Below are positions 18,260-26,174 of a stretch of DNA of 38,361 nucleotides, piece after piece; positions within the stretch are counted from its first letter, which is position 1; every line of letters begins with the position of its first letter. The position numbers and the translations under genes are program-made. The stretch lies in the NCBI GenBank assembly GCA_021158105.1, contig JAGGVH010000042.1, positions 1 to 38,361 on the forward strand. Reading direction: 5' to 3'. The DNA comes from Microcaldota archaeon (GTDB lineage Archaea; Micrarchaeota; Micrarchaeia; Anstonellales; JAGGVH01). The notes beneath the pieces were generated by a model that worked only from the letters and a program-made list of their open reading frames with translations, was not told where the DNA came from and searched no databases.

Positions 18260-18724
18260 TCACCTGGTTTTGTTGTTTTCATAGAGTTTTTTGCTCATGT
18301 ACCTATTATGGTAAATTAAGAATATTATCAAAAATATTAATAGTGATATTGCAAAAGAATAGAATTGGAATAATTTATACAGTGCCAATGTTATGCTTGT
18401 GTAGAACATGATTATCGCAGGCACAAAACCAGTAGTTATAAACCAATGCGACCGTTCAACAAACTTATGTTTATTTTTGTATGGAAACTGAAGGTGATGG
18501 TATAACACAGGCATTGAAAACAGTCCCAGTGCCATCACTGCTGAAACGATTGAGATTTCAAGGAGCCACAGTTCTACCTGTTGGAACGATGTTCCGGAAT
18601 ATATCACATTCAATAAGAAACCGAATATGATTCCTAACAATCCTGTCAACGTCCTAGATTCTGCTAACACATCTGACAAGTCAGTCGCAATGTCTTTTAT
18701 GTTGCTGTAATTTTCAGGTTTCAT
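18260..18724 (-). CDS. DUF6328-like four-segment membrane protein
   Basis: This 154-residue protein has a polar N-terminus and four hydrophobic segments: LTGLLGIIFGFLLNVI, ISIVSAVMALGLFSMPVLYH, FITTGFVPAIIMFYTSITLA and SFAISLLIFLIIFLIYH. The LLGIIFGFLL...A...L..MPVLYHHLQF arrangement resembles DUF6328 membrane proteins, but that is a pattern impression only. It is the first gene of the four-gene MFS-FKBP-amidase operon, divergent from the pilin-like gene 52 bases away. No catalytic motif is visible. Confidence 0.65.
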   Translation of the reverse strand: MKPENYSNIKDIATDLSDVLAESRTLTGLLGIIFGFLLNVIYSGTSFQQVELWLLEISIVSAVMALGLFSMPVLYHHLQFPYKNKHKFVERSHWFITTGFVPAIIMFYTSITLALYKLFQFYSFAISLLIFLIIFLIYHNRYMSKKLYENNKTR

Positions 18725-18776
18725 TGATTATTCATCTTCCGTAAACATTATAAAACTTGATACTTAAATAAAATCC

Positions 18777-19190
18777 ATGCGAGCACAAGTAAGTGTAGAA
18801 TTTTTAATAATAATAGGAATGATAATGGTTCTGATACTGCCTGTTATAATATATGCGTTTTCAGTGCTCAATGTTGAGAATCAGGACAGGATTGATTCTG
18901 TAAAAGCCGAGGCCGCGATTGATAGGATTGCGTACACTGTTGATTCGGTAGGGTCGGCAGGCACAGGTTCGGCGTTGTATACAAACATATTTGTATCGTC
19001 AGTTGAAAATGTCAGTGTTGAAAAGAATGAGGTTAAGTTTATGATTAATACTGCTGACGGGCCTGTTGAATTGTATAGGGTGACACAGTATAACTTGACA
19101 TCTGACGGTCTTGACAAGATTAAAGTTGGTGAGTATAAGCTTTTAATAAACGCAACCAATTCTACTACTGTCAACATAAAAGTAGTTTAA
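18777..19190 (+). CDS. class III signal peptide (type IV pilin-like) secreted protein
   Basis: This 137-residue protein has an archaellin/pilin-type N-terminus: MRA followed by QVSVEFLIIIGMIMVLILPV. Cleavage by an archaeal prepilin peptidase is expected just before QVSVEF, leaving a hydrophobic helix for assembly. The rest is a Val/Ser/Asn-rich beta-type ectodomain with several N-x-S/T sequons (NVSVE, NLTSD, NATNSTT). No Shine-Dalgarno is visible. TTATAAAA at 18748-18755 lies about 22-29 nt upstream, so the mRNA is probably leaderless. It may be a minor pilin or surface subunit. Confidence 0.78.
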   Translation: MRAQVSVEFLIIIGMIMVLILPVIIYAFSVLNVENQDRIDSVKAEAAIDRIAYTVDSVGSAGTGSALYTNIFVSSVENVSVEKNEVKFMINTADGPVELYRVTQYNLTSDGLDKIKVGEYKLLINATNSTTVNIKVV

Positions 19191-19198
19191 ATTATAGT

Positions 19199-19573
19199 TT
19201 ACTTTTGTACTTTAGAGAATTTTGGAAGTTCTTTGCCTATCCAGTCACACCCCACAACAATTTTTCTGTTCTTTGCATCATAATTGATATTGTTTATTGT
19301 GACTTTAAAGAATTGCTCCTTGTTATTAAAATATTTTAATGATTTGTTGATATGATTTATCACTTCTGCAAAATCGTCAACGTTAACGTTACTGAGCGTT
19401 ATTGTACTGATGTTTGAACCGAACTTTGGGTCAATAAATTGGTATGGCGGATAAATAACAAGATTAAACTCTTTGATGATGTCTCCACCGAACACAGTTT
19501 CCCATTGATTCTTAAACGTTTCAATCTCTTCTTTCCCCACTTTTTTGTTTTCCACAGTATCCATAGTATGCAT
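19199..19573 (-). CDS. conserved-looking protein of unknown function
   Basis: This 124-residue soluble protein is not one I recognise. It has an acidic, helical N-terminus (VENKKVGKEEIETFKNQWETVF), alternating beta-like stretches (EFNLVIYPPYQFIDPKFG, STITLSNVNVDDF), and a final IVVGCDWIGKELPKF. There is no signal peptide or membrane segment, and no metal motif beyond a single Cys. ATG 19573 has AGGTGAAAAT upstream. It ends a few bases from the convergent pilin-like gene. Codon use matches its neighbours, which supports it being real. Confidence 0.6.
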   Translation of the reverse strand: MHTMDTVENKKVGKEEIETFKNQWETVFGGDIIKEFNLVIYPPYQFIDPKFGSNISTITLSNVNVDDFAEVINHINKSLKYFNNKEQFFKVTINNINYDAKNRKIVVGCDWIGKELPKFSKVQK

Positions 19574-19630
19574 ATTTTCACCTGATTATATTATGTCTTT
19601 CAAAGTTTAAAAACATTACCTTTTCCTAAT

Positions 19631-19642
19631 AAAATAAAAAAA
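19631..19642 (-). terminator. oligo-T terminator after radA
   Basis: Read on the minus strand, CCC is followed by seven T, then ATTTT, starting five bases after the radA stop. No hairpin is evident, consistent with an archaeal T-tract terminator. Confidence 0.42.
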
Positions 19643-19647
19643 GGGTA

Positions 19648-20574
19648 TTAATCTCTTATGCCTTCTGGCTTGACACGGAAAACAGTTTCGTTGTCTGGGA
19701 GGCATGGACTGTCAACGAGCCTTGCAACCCTTTTATCATCCCTGCTTTTCCTTAGGTAAATTCTGTATGTTGCAGCATGGCCCAACACGTTCCCGCCGAT
19801 TGGCGTGGTCGGGTCGCCGAACAGTATGCCAGGATTATCCATGACCTGATTAGTTATCACAACTGCAAGGTTATGTTTGTCTGCCAATTTCTGTAAGATA
19901 TGGATATGCTTGTTAAGCTTTTGTTGTCTTTCGCCCAGTGCGCCTCTCCCTGCGTAATCTGACCTGAAATGTGCAGTCAACGAATCTACTACTATGAGTT
20001 TAATATTTTTTTCTTTTATCATCTCGTCAGCCTTCTCAGCAAGTACGATTTGGTGGTCTGAATTGATTGCCTTTGCTACGAATATGTTTTCTAAAATCTG
20101 GTTTGGGTCAAGGTCTACTGCTTCTGCCATCTGTGCAACCCTGTCAGGCCTGAAAGTGCTTTCAGTATCAATCCATAATACGTTTCCCTCAAGTCCGCCG
20201 TCATCTTTTGGTCTTTGAACGTTTACTGCCAATTGAAAACATACCTGTGATTTGCCAGAACCGAACCTCCCATAAAATTCTGTGATTGACATGGTTTCAA
20301 TACCGCCACCTAACAGTTCGTCAAGTTTTTTTGATCCTGTTGTGATCCGTCCGATGTTTTTCCTCTTTTCTAATATATCGCTTGCCTTTTCAAACCCCAT
20401 TTCTAAGGAATCTCTTGACGCATTGATAATTTTCTTAGCAGTCTCAACACCCATGCCTGCTACTTCTGACAGTTCATGGGGCGATGATGCAGCAATCTTT
20501 TGAATGTCATATCCAGCAGTCTTTAATTTCTCAGCAGTTGCCGGGCCTACTCCTGGGAGATCTTCTAATTCCAT
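19648..20574 (-). CDS. radA: RadA recombinase
   Basis: This 308-residue protein is archaeal RadA (Rad51/RecA family), which forms strand-exchange filaments on ssDNA. It has an N-terminal helix-hairpin-helix (LEDLPGVGPATAEKLKTAGYD), the IGRITTGSKKLDELLGGGIET lead, Walker A GRFGSGKSQ near residue 106, Walker B LIVVDSLTAHFRSDY, and L1/L2 regions with GERQQKLNKH and TNQVMDNPG. Walker A has Arg where most archaeal RadA have Glu (GEFGSGKT) and Ser as last residue; both keep the P-loop core. It lacks an intein and follows the 89-aa partner by nine bases. Confidence 0.97.
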   Translation of the reverse strand: MELEDLPGVGPATAEKLKTAGYDIQKIAASSPHELSEVAGMGVETAKKIINASRDSLEMGFEKASDILEKRKNIGRITTGSKKLDELLGGGIETMSITEFYGRFGSGKSQVCFQLAVNVQRPKDDGGLEGNVLWIDTESTFRPDRVAQMAEAVDLDPNQILENIFVAKAINSDHQIVLAEKADEMIKEKNIKLIVVDSLTAHFRSDYAGRGALGERQQKLNKHIHILQKLADKHNLAVVITNQVMDNPGILFGDPTTPIGGNVLGHAATYRIYLRKSRDDKRVARLVDSPCLPDNETVFRVKPEGIRD

Positions 20575-20583
20575 TCAACCACC

Positions 20584-20853
20584 TCATTTGTTTGGGAAAA
20601 CCAATAATTTTAGATCTCCTATCTTAAGCGTATAGAATACGTTTCCGTTCTTTGAGACATTCCTCCACATTGCACCGACACTGACAAGCTTTTGTTTCCC
20701 GTCTAAATCAATAGACGGTTGGACTATCCTAAAATCAGGACGGTTGCCCTTTGTTGCTTTGTTTTCCTCAACAGCCTTTTCCAGTTCTTCATAAGATTCA
20801 GAAAGTCCGTTGTCTGAAGACAGTTCTTCGACATCAACTAATTTTTCTTCCAT
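20584..20853 (-). CDS. small protein co-transcribed ahead of radA
   Basis: This 89-residue protein has an acidic N-terminal half (VDVEELSSDNGLSESYEELE) and a basic or beta C-terminal half (KLVSVGAMWRNVSKNGNVFY then TLKIGDLKLLVFPNK). The ending faintly resembles DUF736-like small proteins, which also have an IG..W.N.SK.G pattern; I do not assign it. ATG 20853 follows a strong GGGGAGGTG; GTG 20862 lies in that site. It precedes radA by nine bases, so it may be a RadA accessory factor. The TTTTTAAAC near 20911-20919 is a likely promoter for both. Confidence 0.65.
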   Translation of the reverse strand: MEEKLVDVEELSSDNGLSESYEELEKAVEENKATKGNRPDFRIVQPSIDLDGKQKLVSVGAMWRNVSKNGNVFYTLKIGDLKLLVFPNK

Positions 20854-20954
20854 TTTATACACCTCCCCTCGGTGTTTCCACTAAGGTATACTACCAATTA
20901 ATGAGCAAAGTTTAAAAAGGATTGGAGACCTGTTTTCCAGTAGTTAAGTATATT

Positions 20955-21000
20955 ATAAAAATAAATAAATAAATGAAAAATAAGTAAAAATAAACATCAT
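20955..21000 (-). terminator. T-rich region downstream of the cold-shock gene
   Basis: On the minus strand the sequence after the csp gene becomes a run of TTTATTTTTA, TTATTTTTC and repeated TTTATTTA units before the radA promoter. It is a plausible diffuse T-tract terminator. Function is inferred from position only. Confidence 0.3.
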
Positions 21001-21031
21001 TCACTGTCATTCATTTTCCAGAGAATTAAAC

Positions 21032-21223
21032 TTAAATCTTTTCCACGTTTACAGCTTTGAGTCCTTTTTCTCCTTCTTCAGGGTCAAACTTTACCCTGTC
21101 ACCTTCGTTGATTTTAACTCCTGGTTTTATTCCTGACAAGTGGACAAAATAATCCTTGCCGTCATCACCAGAGATAAAACCAAACCTTTTCACAAAGTTG
21201 TAGAATTTTACTGTTCCTTCCAT
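21032..21223 (-). CDS. cold-shock-domain protein (CspA family)
   Basis: This 63-residue protein is a single cold-shock OB fold. MEGTVKFYNFVKRFGFI carries the RNP1-like KRFGFI, and DYFVHLSGI is the RNP2 position; the bacterial consensus DVFVHFS is altered to DYFVHLS. It ends GLKAVNVEKI. CspA proteins bind single-stranded RNA or DNA and melt secondary structure. They are widespread in bacteria and patchy in archaea, so transfer from bacteria is likely in origin. ATG 21223 follows AGAGGTAGTAAA. It is a single-gene unit between radA and the giant surface protein. Confidence 0.93.
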   Translation of the reverse strand: MEGTVKFYNFVKRFGFISGDDGKDYFVHLSGIKPGVKINEGDRVKFDPEEGEKGLKAVNVEKI

Positions 21224-21379
21224 TTTACTACCTCTTATATCCCATCACGGTCCTGTGGTTTCTGTAATAGTTATATGATTATGTTGTTTGTACTTCTTAG
21301 AACCCAATGGGTTTTTGTATAATTGATGACCATATGGATTTAAAAACATGTGTTTTTAGATTTTTAGTAGGGTGGTATT

Positions 21380-24300
21380 GTGTTGGGTTCAAATAAGAAG
21401 GCGCAGTCTGCAATGGAGTATTTACAAACTTATGGTTGGGCAATATTAGTCATCATAGTCGTTTTAGCTATAATATTCACTATACTGTCAACGATCCATG
21501 CACCACAATATTGTCTTTTTGATGATGCTGGGATGGTGTGTTCAGACCCTGTCCTGCCAGCAATAACAAGAAATGCATACTTATACGGCAAGATAACAAA
21601 TGTTTTAGGTAAGGGGATAATACTTAAAGGAACATTGTGTGTTGATCAGCCCCCTGACCCTTTGAGTTATGATGACAACAGGACAAATACTGATATGTAT
21701 GGAAAGGAATTGAAGTATGGTGAAGGTTTTTTTGTTAATGAGTTTGATTTGCAGTGTTATACTGGTAATAAAGTTGTTAATCTTACTCAGGACAGTTTTC
21801 ATGGTCATCTTTATGTATGGTATAATTATAAGACCGACCCTCCTGATTACCCGCCAAGGTATTTGCATGCATTGTTTAATGTTGAAGTTGCACAGAATGG
21901 TACTGGCGACCTTATAGAAGATTATGGTGTTTGCGGTGATGACATAATTCAAAAGCCAAACTCTGAAGGACAATATGAGCAATGCGAATATGATGCAAAC
22001 TGTACTGGTGAGCACATGGTTTGTAAAGGTTGTAAGTGTGTTGAGGGAACGTATTGTGGCGACGGGATCTGGCAGCCAGAAAATGACGAGGGCGTTGCTG
22101 AGGAGTGTGATGGTAATGATTTTGGGATAAGTAACAGGAGTCATGATGAATATTCGTGCAGTATAGATTGTAAGTTTGTTGAAAATCCTGCAAACTGTAA
22201 TGATGACCGTTTACAGATCGGTGAAACGTGTGACGGTGACAACTATCGTTTTGGAGAACCTGTTCTCCCTTGCCGTTCACCGGGTGATTGCCATTACTGT
22301 GGCGATGGAACCGTTCAAGATGCGTATGAAGAATGTGAAAGGGATTCAGATTGTAATGTTTCAGCAGGTGAAATATGTGTGAACTGTACTTGCGTTTCAA
22401 CAGTTCATACATATTGCGGTGATGACAGAGTTCAAAATCCTAATGATGACGGGATAAGCGAGGAATGTGATTGGGGTGAAGATAATTCTGATTCGTGCAG
22501 TCCTGAATATGGTGTTGATGGCGGGTGCACATACTGTGATGATACAACATGCAAACTGATTCATGTTCCTTCTTTGGGCTGGTGCGGTGATGGCACATTT
22601 CAACCATCGTATGAAAACTGCGAGCCAGGTATATTTAGTTTAGATCCTGAACATTGTGGGATCGCGCCATGTATAGATTGTCATTGTCTGTTTACTCCAG
22701 AACCTGTTTGTAATAATACTAAATGGGAAAGTGGTGAAGTATGTGATTTTTCAGATCCAGTAAACACTGGTTGTGAAGAAGGGTATGAATGCAATTCAGA
22801 TTGTACAGCCTGTGTTCCTAAACATGAACCAATCTTTCTTATAGTTCAAGTTGCGGGGCCTGGTGGTTTGGTAAGCAGTTCACCTCCTGGCATCTATTGT
22901 CCTTCCAATTGTATAAAAGAATATAACTATAATGACTATGTTCTTTTGATTCCTCACCCGCATGAAGGTTATGTATTTTCTGGTTGGCATGGTATGAGTG
23001 GCACAGAAATTAATTGTCCGGGTACAGCTCCATGTTCAATAACTATGGACAGTAATAAGACAGTGCTTGCACAGTTTAATGCTACAGATATTGTTCTTTG
23101 TGTTGATAAAACTGGTTCAGGCAAAGGTACTGTTACCAGTTCACCATCTGGAATTAGCTGCGGTCCGGGATGTTCTCATGATAATGGTCGGTATTCTATA
23201 GGGTCAACAGTTACGTTATATGCTACTCCTGATGATGATTCAGTGTTTTCAGGTTGGATAACAGAACCAGGTGTAACTTGTCCTGGCACAGGTGCATGTT
23301 CTGTAATAATGAATGATGAGCATACTGTTACTGCAATCTTTAACAAGAAAAAGTTTTGCGGTGATGGAACAATTCAAACTCCTAATGATGATGGGATAAG
23401 CGAGGAATGTGATACTGGCACGCAAAATGGTGTGGTTTGCACCCCGCCACCTGGTGGCAGTTGCACCTATTGTGATTCCACTTGCCATAATGTTACTGTG
23501 CAATCACAACCTATAACTTGGACGTTTAAGGTTGGTATGGAAGACCGTGCTAATGATAGTAGAGTTATTGGTTATATTGGTTCTGATAAAGTTATTGATT
23601 GCTATAGGGAAAATCGTTATGGGTGTAGTGCAATATTTGATCATACTGTAACTGTTACTTTAACAGCTAATCCTGGGCCTAAATCTGTTTTTGTTAGGTG
23701 GGAAGGATGCTCTGAGCCCCCTCATCCTGGATCACCCCAAACATATGTAACACCAGATGGAAAATGTGTTTATTATGTGAACGGACCTAGAAATGTTAAA
23801 GCCGTTTTTAAAACAGCGAAATTAACAGTTGTTAAACCTGTGCATGGAACTGTTGTTAGTGATCTTCCTGGGATAAACTGTGGTGGTGATGAGAATGAAT
23901 GTGAAGCATTCTATCATCCTAATACTTTAGTTACTCTTAACACAATTCCTTCTGTAGGATATTCATTTACAGGATGGGGTGGAAGTTGTGGTTTTCCTAA
24001 TCTTAATCCAACATGTAGTCTAATCATGAATGAGGATAAGAGAGTTTATGCACATTTTGGTCTAAAGCTTCATGTTTGTGGAAATGCGATCAAAGAAAAT
24101 GGATATGGTGAAGAAGATAGTGAAGAATGTGATTGGGGTGATGAAAGCATATTTGGTATTGGTAATTGTATGGGGCCTAATGGTGCTTGTAATTCTGATA
24201 CAGAACCTGATGCTTGCAGAACAGATTGTAAATTACATTATTGTGGTGATGGTGTAAAAGATTCTGATGAGGAGTGTGATGATGGAAATGATAATAACGA

Positions 24301-24895
24301 AGATAGTTGCACCAATGATTGCAAACGTGCTGGTCCTATTTATAAATGTGATGAAGATGATGATGGAATGAATCCAACACTGGCAGGGTGGACATGGTTA
24401 ACTACTGAAAGTGGTAGTGGCCGTATTAACCCTTCTGGTGATTCTTGTGACGGCAACATTCTTAAAGAAAAGTATTGTGGTAGAATGAGTGAATGCTTTA
24501 ATATTTTCCCATGTAGTGGAGACACCTGTTGTCATAAATTTTCAGATAACCCTGAAAGTGCAACAATATTCGAAAAAAGGATAGATTGTACACAACTGGG
24601 CAGAGTGTGTTATTTAGACCCAATAGTTGGGAACAATGCAGCAGCATGCGTTGTTCCATGTTCTGAAACAGACGGTGGGGTTGATTTAATTAATAAAGGA
24701 GAAGTTAGTGGAAGATATAATGGTCCTCCAGGTTCTGTGTATGAAACAAAAACTGATGAATGTGTTGATTCAGCTAATCTTAAGGAGTATTTCTGTATTG
24801 ATGATGGTGGCGATAGATATTCTTATATTATAAGAAATTGCACAGATCTCGGACCGAATTATAAGTGTGTTGACGGTGCATGCGTTGAAAGTTAA
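21380..24895 (+). CDS. giant Cys-rich surface protein with class III signal peptide
   Basis: This 1171-residue protein begins MLGSNKKAQSAMEYLQTYGW, an archaellin/pilin-type leader with hydrophobic AILVIIVVLAIIFTIL, so it should be cut before QSAMEYL and stay membrane-anchored. From about residue 183 it carries Cys-rich CGDG...EECD units of the DUF4215/Myxococcus type: nine or ten copies, some degenerate, many Asp-rich. Four InlB-like beta repeats with GW and C..IM..D...A.F endings lie between about 23100 and 24060, the first at about 22846. The C-terminal 180 residues are also Cys-rich. GTG 21380 follows GGTGG. Disulfide or Ca2+ stabilisation and adhesion are inferred. Confidence 0.85.
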   Translation: MLGSNKKAQSAMEYLQTYGWAILVIIVVLAIIFTILSTIHAPQYCLFDDAGMVCSDPVLPAITRNAYLYGKITNVLGKGIILKGTLCVDQPPDPLSYDDNRTNTDMYGKELKYGEGFFVNEFDLQCYTGNKVVNLTQDSFHGHLYVWYNYKTDPPDYPPRYLHALFNVEVAQNGTGDLIEDYGVCGDDIIQKPNSEGQYEQCEYDANCTGEHMVCKGCKCVEGTYCGDGIWQPENDEGVAEECDGNDFGISNRSHDEYSCSIDCKFVENPANCNDDRLQIGETCDGDNYRFGEPVLPCRSPGDCHYCGDGTVQDAYEECERDSDCNVSAGEICVNCTCVSTVHTYCGDDRVQNPNDDGISEECDWGEDNSDSCSPEYGVDGGCTYCDDTTCKLIHVPSLGWCGDGTFQPSYENCEPGIFSLDPEHCGIAPCIDCHCLFTPEPVCNNTKWESGEVCDFSDPVNTGCEEGYECNSDCTACVPKHEPIFLIVQVAGPGGLVSSSPPGIYCPSNCIKEYNYNDYVLLIPHPHEGYVFSGWHGMSGTEINCPGTAPCSITMDSNKTVLAQFNATDIVLCVDKTGSGKGTVTSSPSGISCGPGCSHDNGRYSIGSTVTLYATPDDDSVFSGWITEPGVTCPGTGACSVIMNDEHTVTAIFNKKKFCGDGTIQTPNDDGISEECDTGTQNGVVCTPPPGGSCTYCDSTCHNVTVQSQPITWTFKVGMEDRANDSRVIGYIGSDKVIDCYRENRYGCSAIFDHTVTVTLTANPGPKSVFVRWEGCSEPPHPGSPQTYVTPDGKCVYYVNGPRNVKAVFKTAKLTVVKPVHGTVVSDLPGINCGGDENECEAFYHPNTLVTLNTIPSVGYSFTGWGGSCGFPNLNPTCSLIMNEDKRVYAHFGLKLHVCGNAIKENGYGEEDSEECDWGDESIFGIGNCMGPNGACNSDTEPDACRTDCKLHYCGDGVKDSDEECDDGNDNNEDSCTNDCKRAGPIYKCDEDDDGMNPTLAGWTWLTTESGSGRINPSGDSCDGNILKEKYCGRMSECFNIFPCSGDTCCHKFSDNPESATIFEKRIDCTQLGRVCYLDPIVGNNAAACVVPCSETDGGVDLINKGEVSGRYNGPPGSVYETKTDECVDSANLKEYFCIDDGGDRYSYIIRNCTDLGPNYKCVDGACVES

Positions 24896-24913
24896 ATAAA
24901 AAAAGAAGTAAAT

Positions 24914-26149
24914 TTACATAAACAACAGTTTAAGATAGAACAGTGGATTGAAATACTGTTCTTTTGCTTCAGAACTTGCTATTGTATGCGCAATGTAATC
25001 CCTGACCATCTTACTCTTAGCCGCGCGGCCTATTATATAATTGACAAGCCATTTATGTTTGCCCCATCTCTGCATCTTATAACTCTGCTGAAGTTCAGGG
25101 TCAAGTTTTTCTCTTAGTTCTTTCTCATATTCACTTAAGAAACTTGTATCCCAATCATGTTGTTTAACCTTTGCGATAGCCAGTGCAGCAAGTTTGCCCG
25201 AATACATCGCATTGCCCATGCCTTCTCCAGAGAACGGGTCGACAAGTCCTGCTGCGTCGCCTACCAACATCCACCCGTCACCAAACGACTTCCTGCGTTT
25301 TGACCCGAACGGCAATTTCCATCCCACAATGGGCGTAACCTGTTCTGCATCTTTGAATCTGTCTTTGAATTTGGGATCATTCTTTAACACGTCTTCCATC
25401 AATTCTTTAAGATTGATCTTCCTTTTCATAACTTCTTCATCAACAATGCCCAGTCCTACGTTGGCCAGTCCGTCGTCACAAGGAAATATCCAGAAATAAC
25501 CCGGTATGACTTTATCAACAAAGTGGAGTTCTATTGCACTTGTTACATCTTTAACATTCTTATAATATGCTCTTACTGCACTGCACGTGTGTTTAGGGTC
25601 AGTATTAAAAGCGCCAACCTTTCGTGCGATCATTGAATACATCCCGTCTGCACCGACAACGACCTTGGCCCTTATTTCTTTTTCTTTACCTTTATGTTTA
25701 CCTTTGACGCCTACAACTTTATCGTTTTCTGTCATTACTTCTGTAACTTCAAACTCTTCTAATGTATCAACATGTTTCTTTGCTTCTTGGAATAATAAAT
25801 TGTCTAATATTTCTCTTCTGCATATGAACCCTGGTTCGATTTCACCTTTATCGTTTTTGAACGGTATTGTAACACTGTCCCCTTTGGGTGATGAGAATAA
25901 AACTGAATCAGTTATCTTGTGCGGCACTTCCTTAATCTTTTTATCCAAACCTAATTCTTTCAATACATTACGCGACTTGCCAGACAATGCGTCACCACAC
26001 GTCTTATCCCTTGGGAATTTTGCTTTGTCAACCAATAATGTTTTAATACCGTATCTTGCTAAGAATTGTGCAGTTGTACTGCCACCGGGTCCTGCGCCCA
26101 CTACCACCACATCATAATCTTTGTTTTCTTTTGCTTCTTTGTTTGTCAT
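24914..26149 (-). CDS. geranylgeranyl reductase family flavoprotein
   Basis: This 411-residue protein is a GGR-type FAD enzyme. It has the dinucleotide fold YDVVVVGAGPGGSTTAQFLA with KTLLVDKAKFPRDKTCGDALS, the VVGADGMYSMIARKVGA segment, and GDAAGLVDPFSGEGMGNAMYSG near residue 290. Archaeal members reduce the double bonds of digeranylgeranyl lipids to phytanyl chains; others act on menaquinone or chlorophyll side chains. Membrane lipid saturation is the best guess. ATG 26149 follows GGAGGTAGATAAC. It is the next gene after the tandem AAA protein, 25 bases downstream, and probably in one transcript. Confidence 0.9.
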   Translation of the reverse strand: MTNKEAKENKDYDVVVVGAGPGGSTTAQFLARYGIKTLLVDKAKFPRDKTCGDALSGKSRNVLKELGLDKKIKEVPHKITDSVLFSSPKGDSVTIPFKNDKGEIEPGFICRREILDNLLFQEAKKHVDTLEEFEVTEVMTENDKVVGVKGKHKGKEKEIRAKVVVGADGMYSMIARKVGAFNTDPKHTCSAVRAYYKNVKDVTSAIELHFVDKVIPGYFWIFPCDDGLANVGLGIVDEEVMKRKINLKELMEDVLKNDPKFKDRFKDAEQVTPIVGWKLPFGSKRRKSFGDGWMLVGDAAGLVDPFSGEGMGNAMYSGKLAALAIAKVKQHDWDTSFLSEYEKELREKLDPELQQSYKMQRWGKHKWLVNYIIGRAAKSKMVRDYIAHTIASSEAKEQYFNPLFYLKLLFM

Positions 26150-26174
26150 GTTATCTACCTCCGTTTTTGATTAT

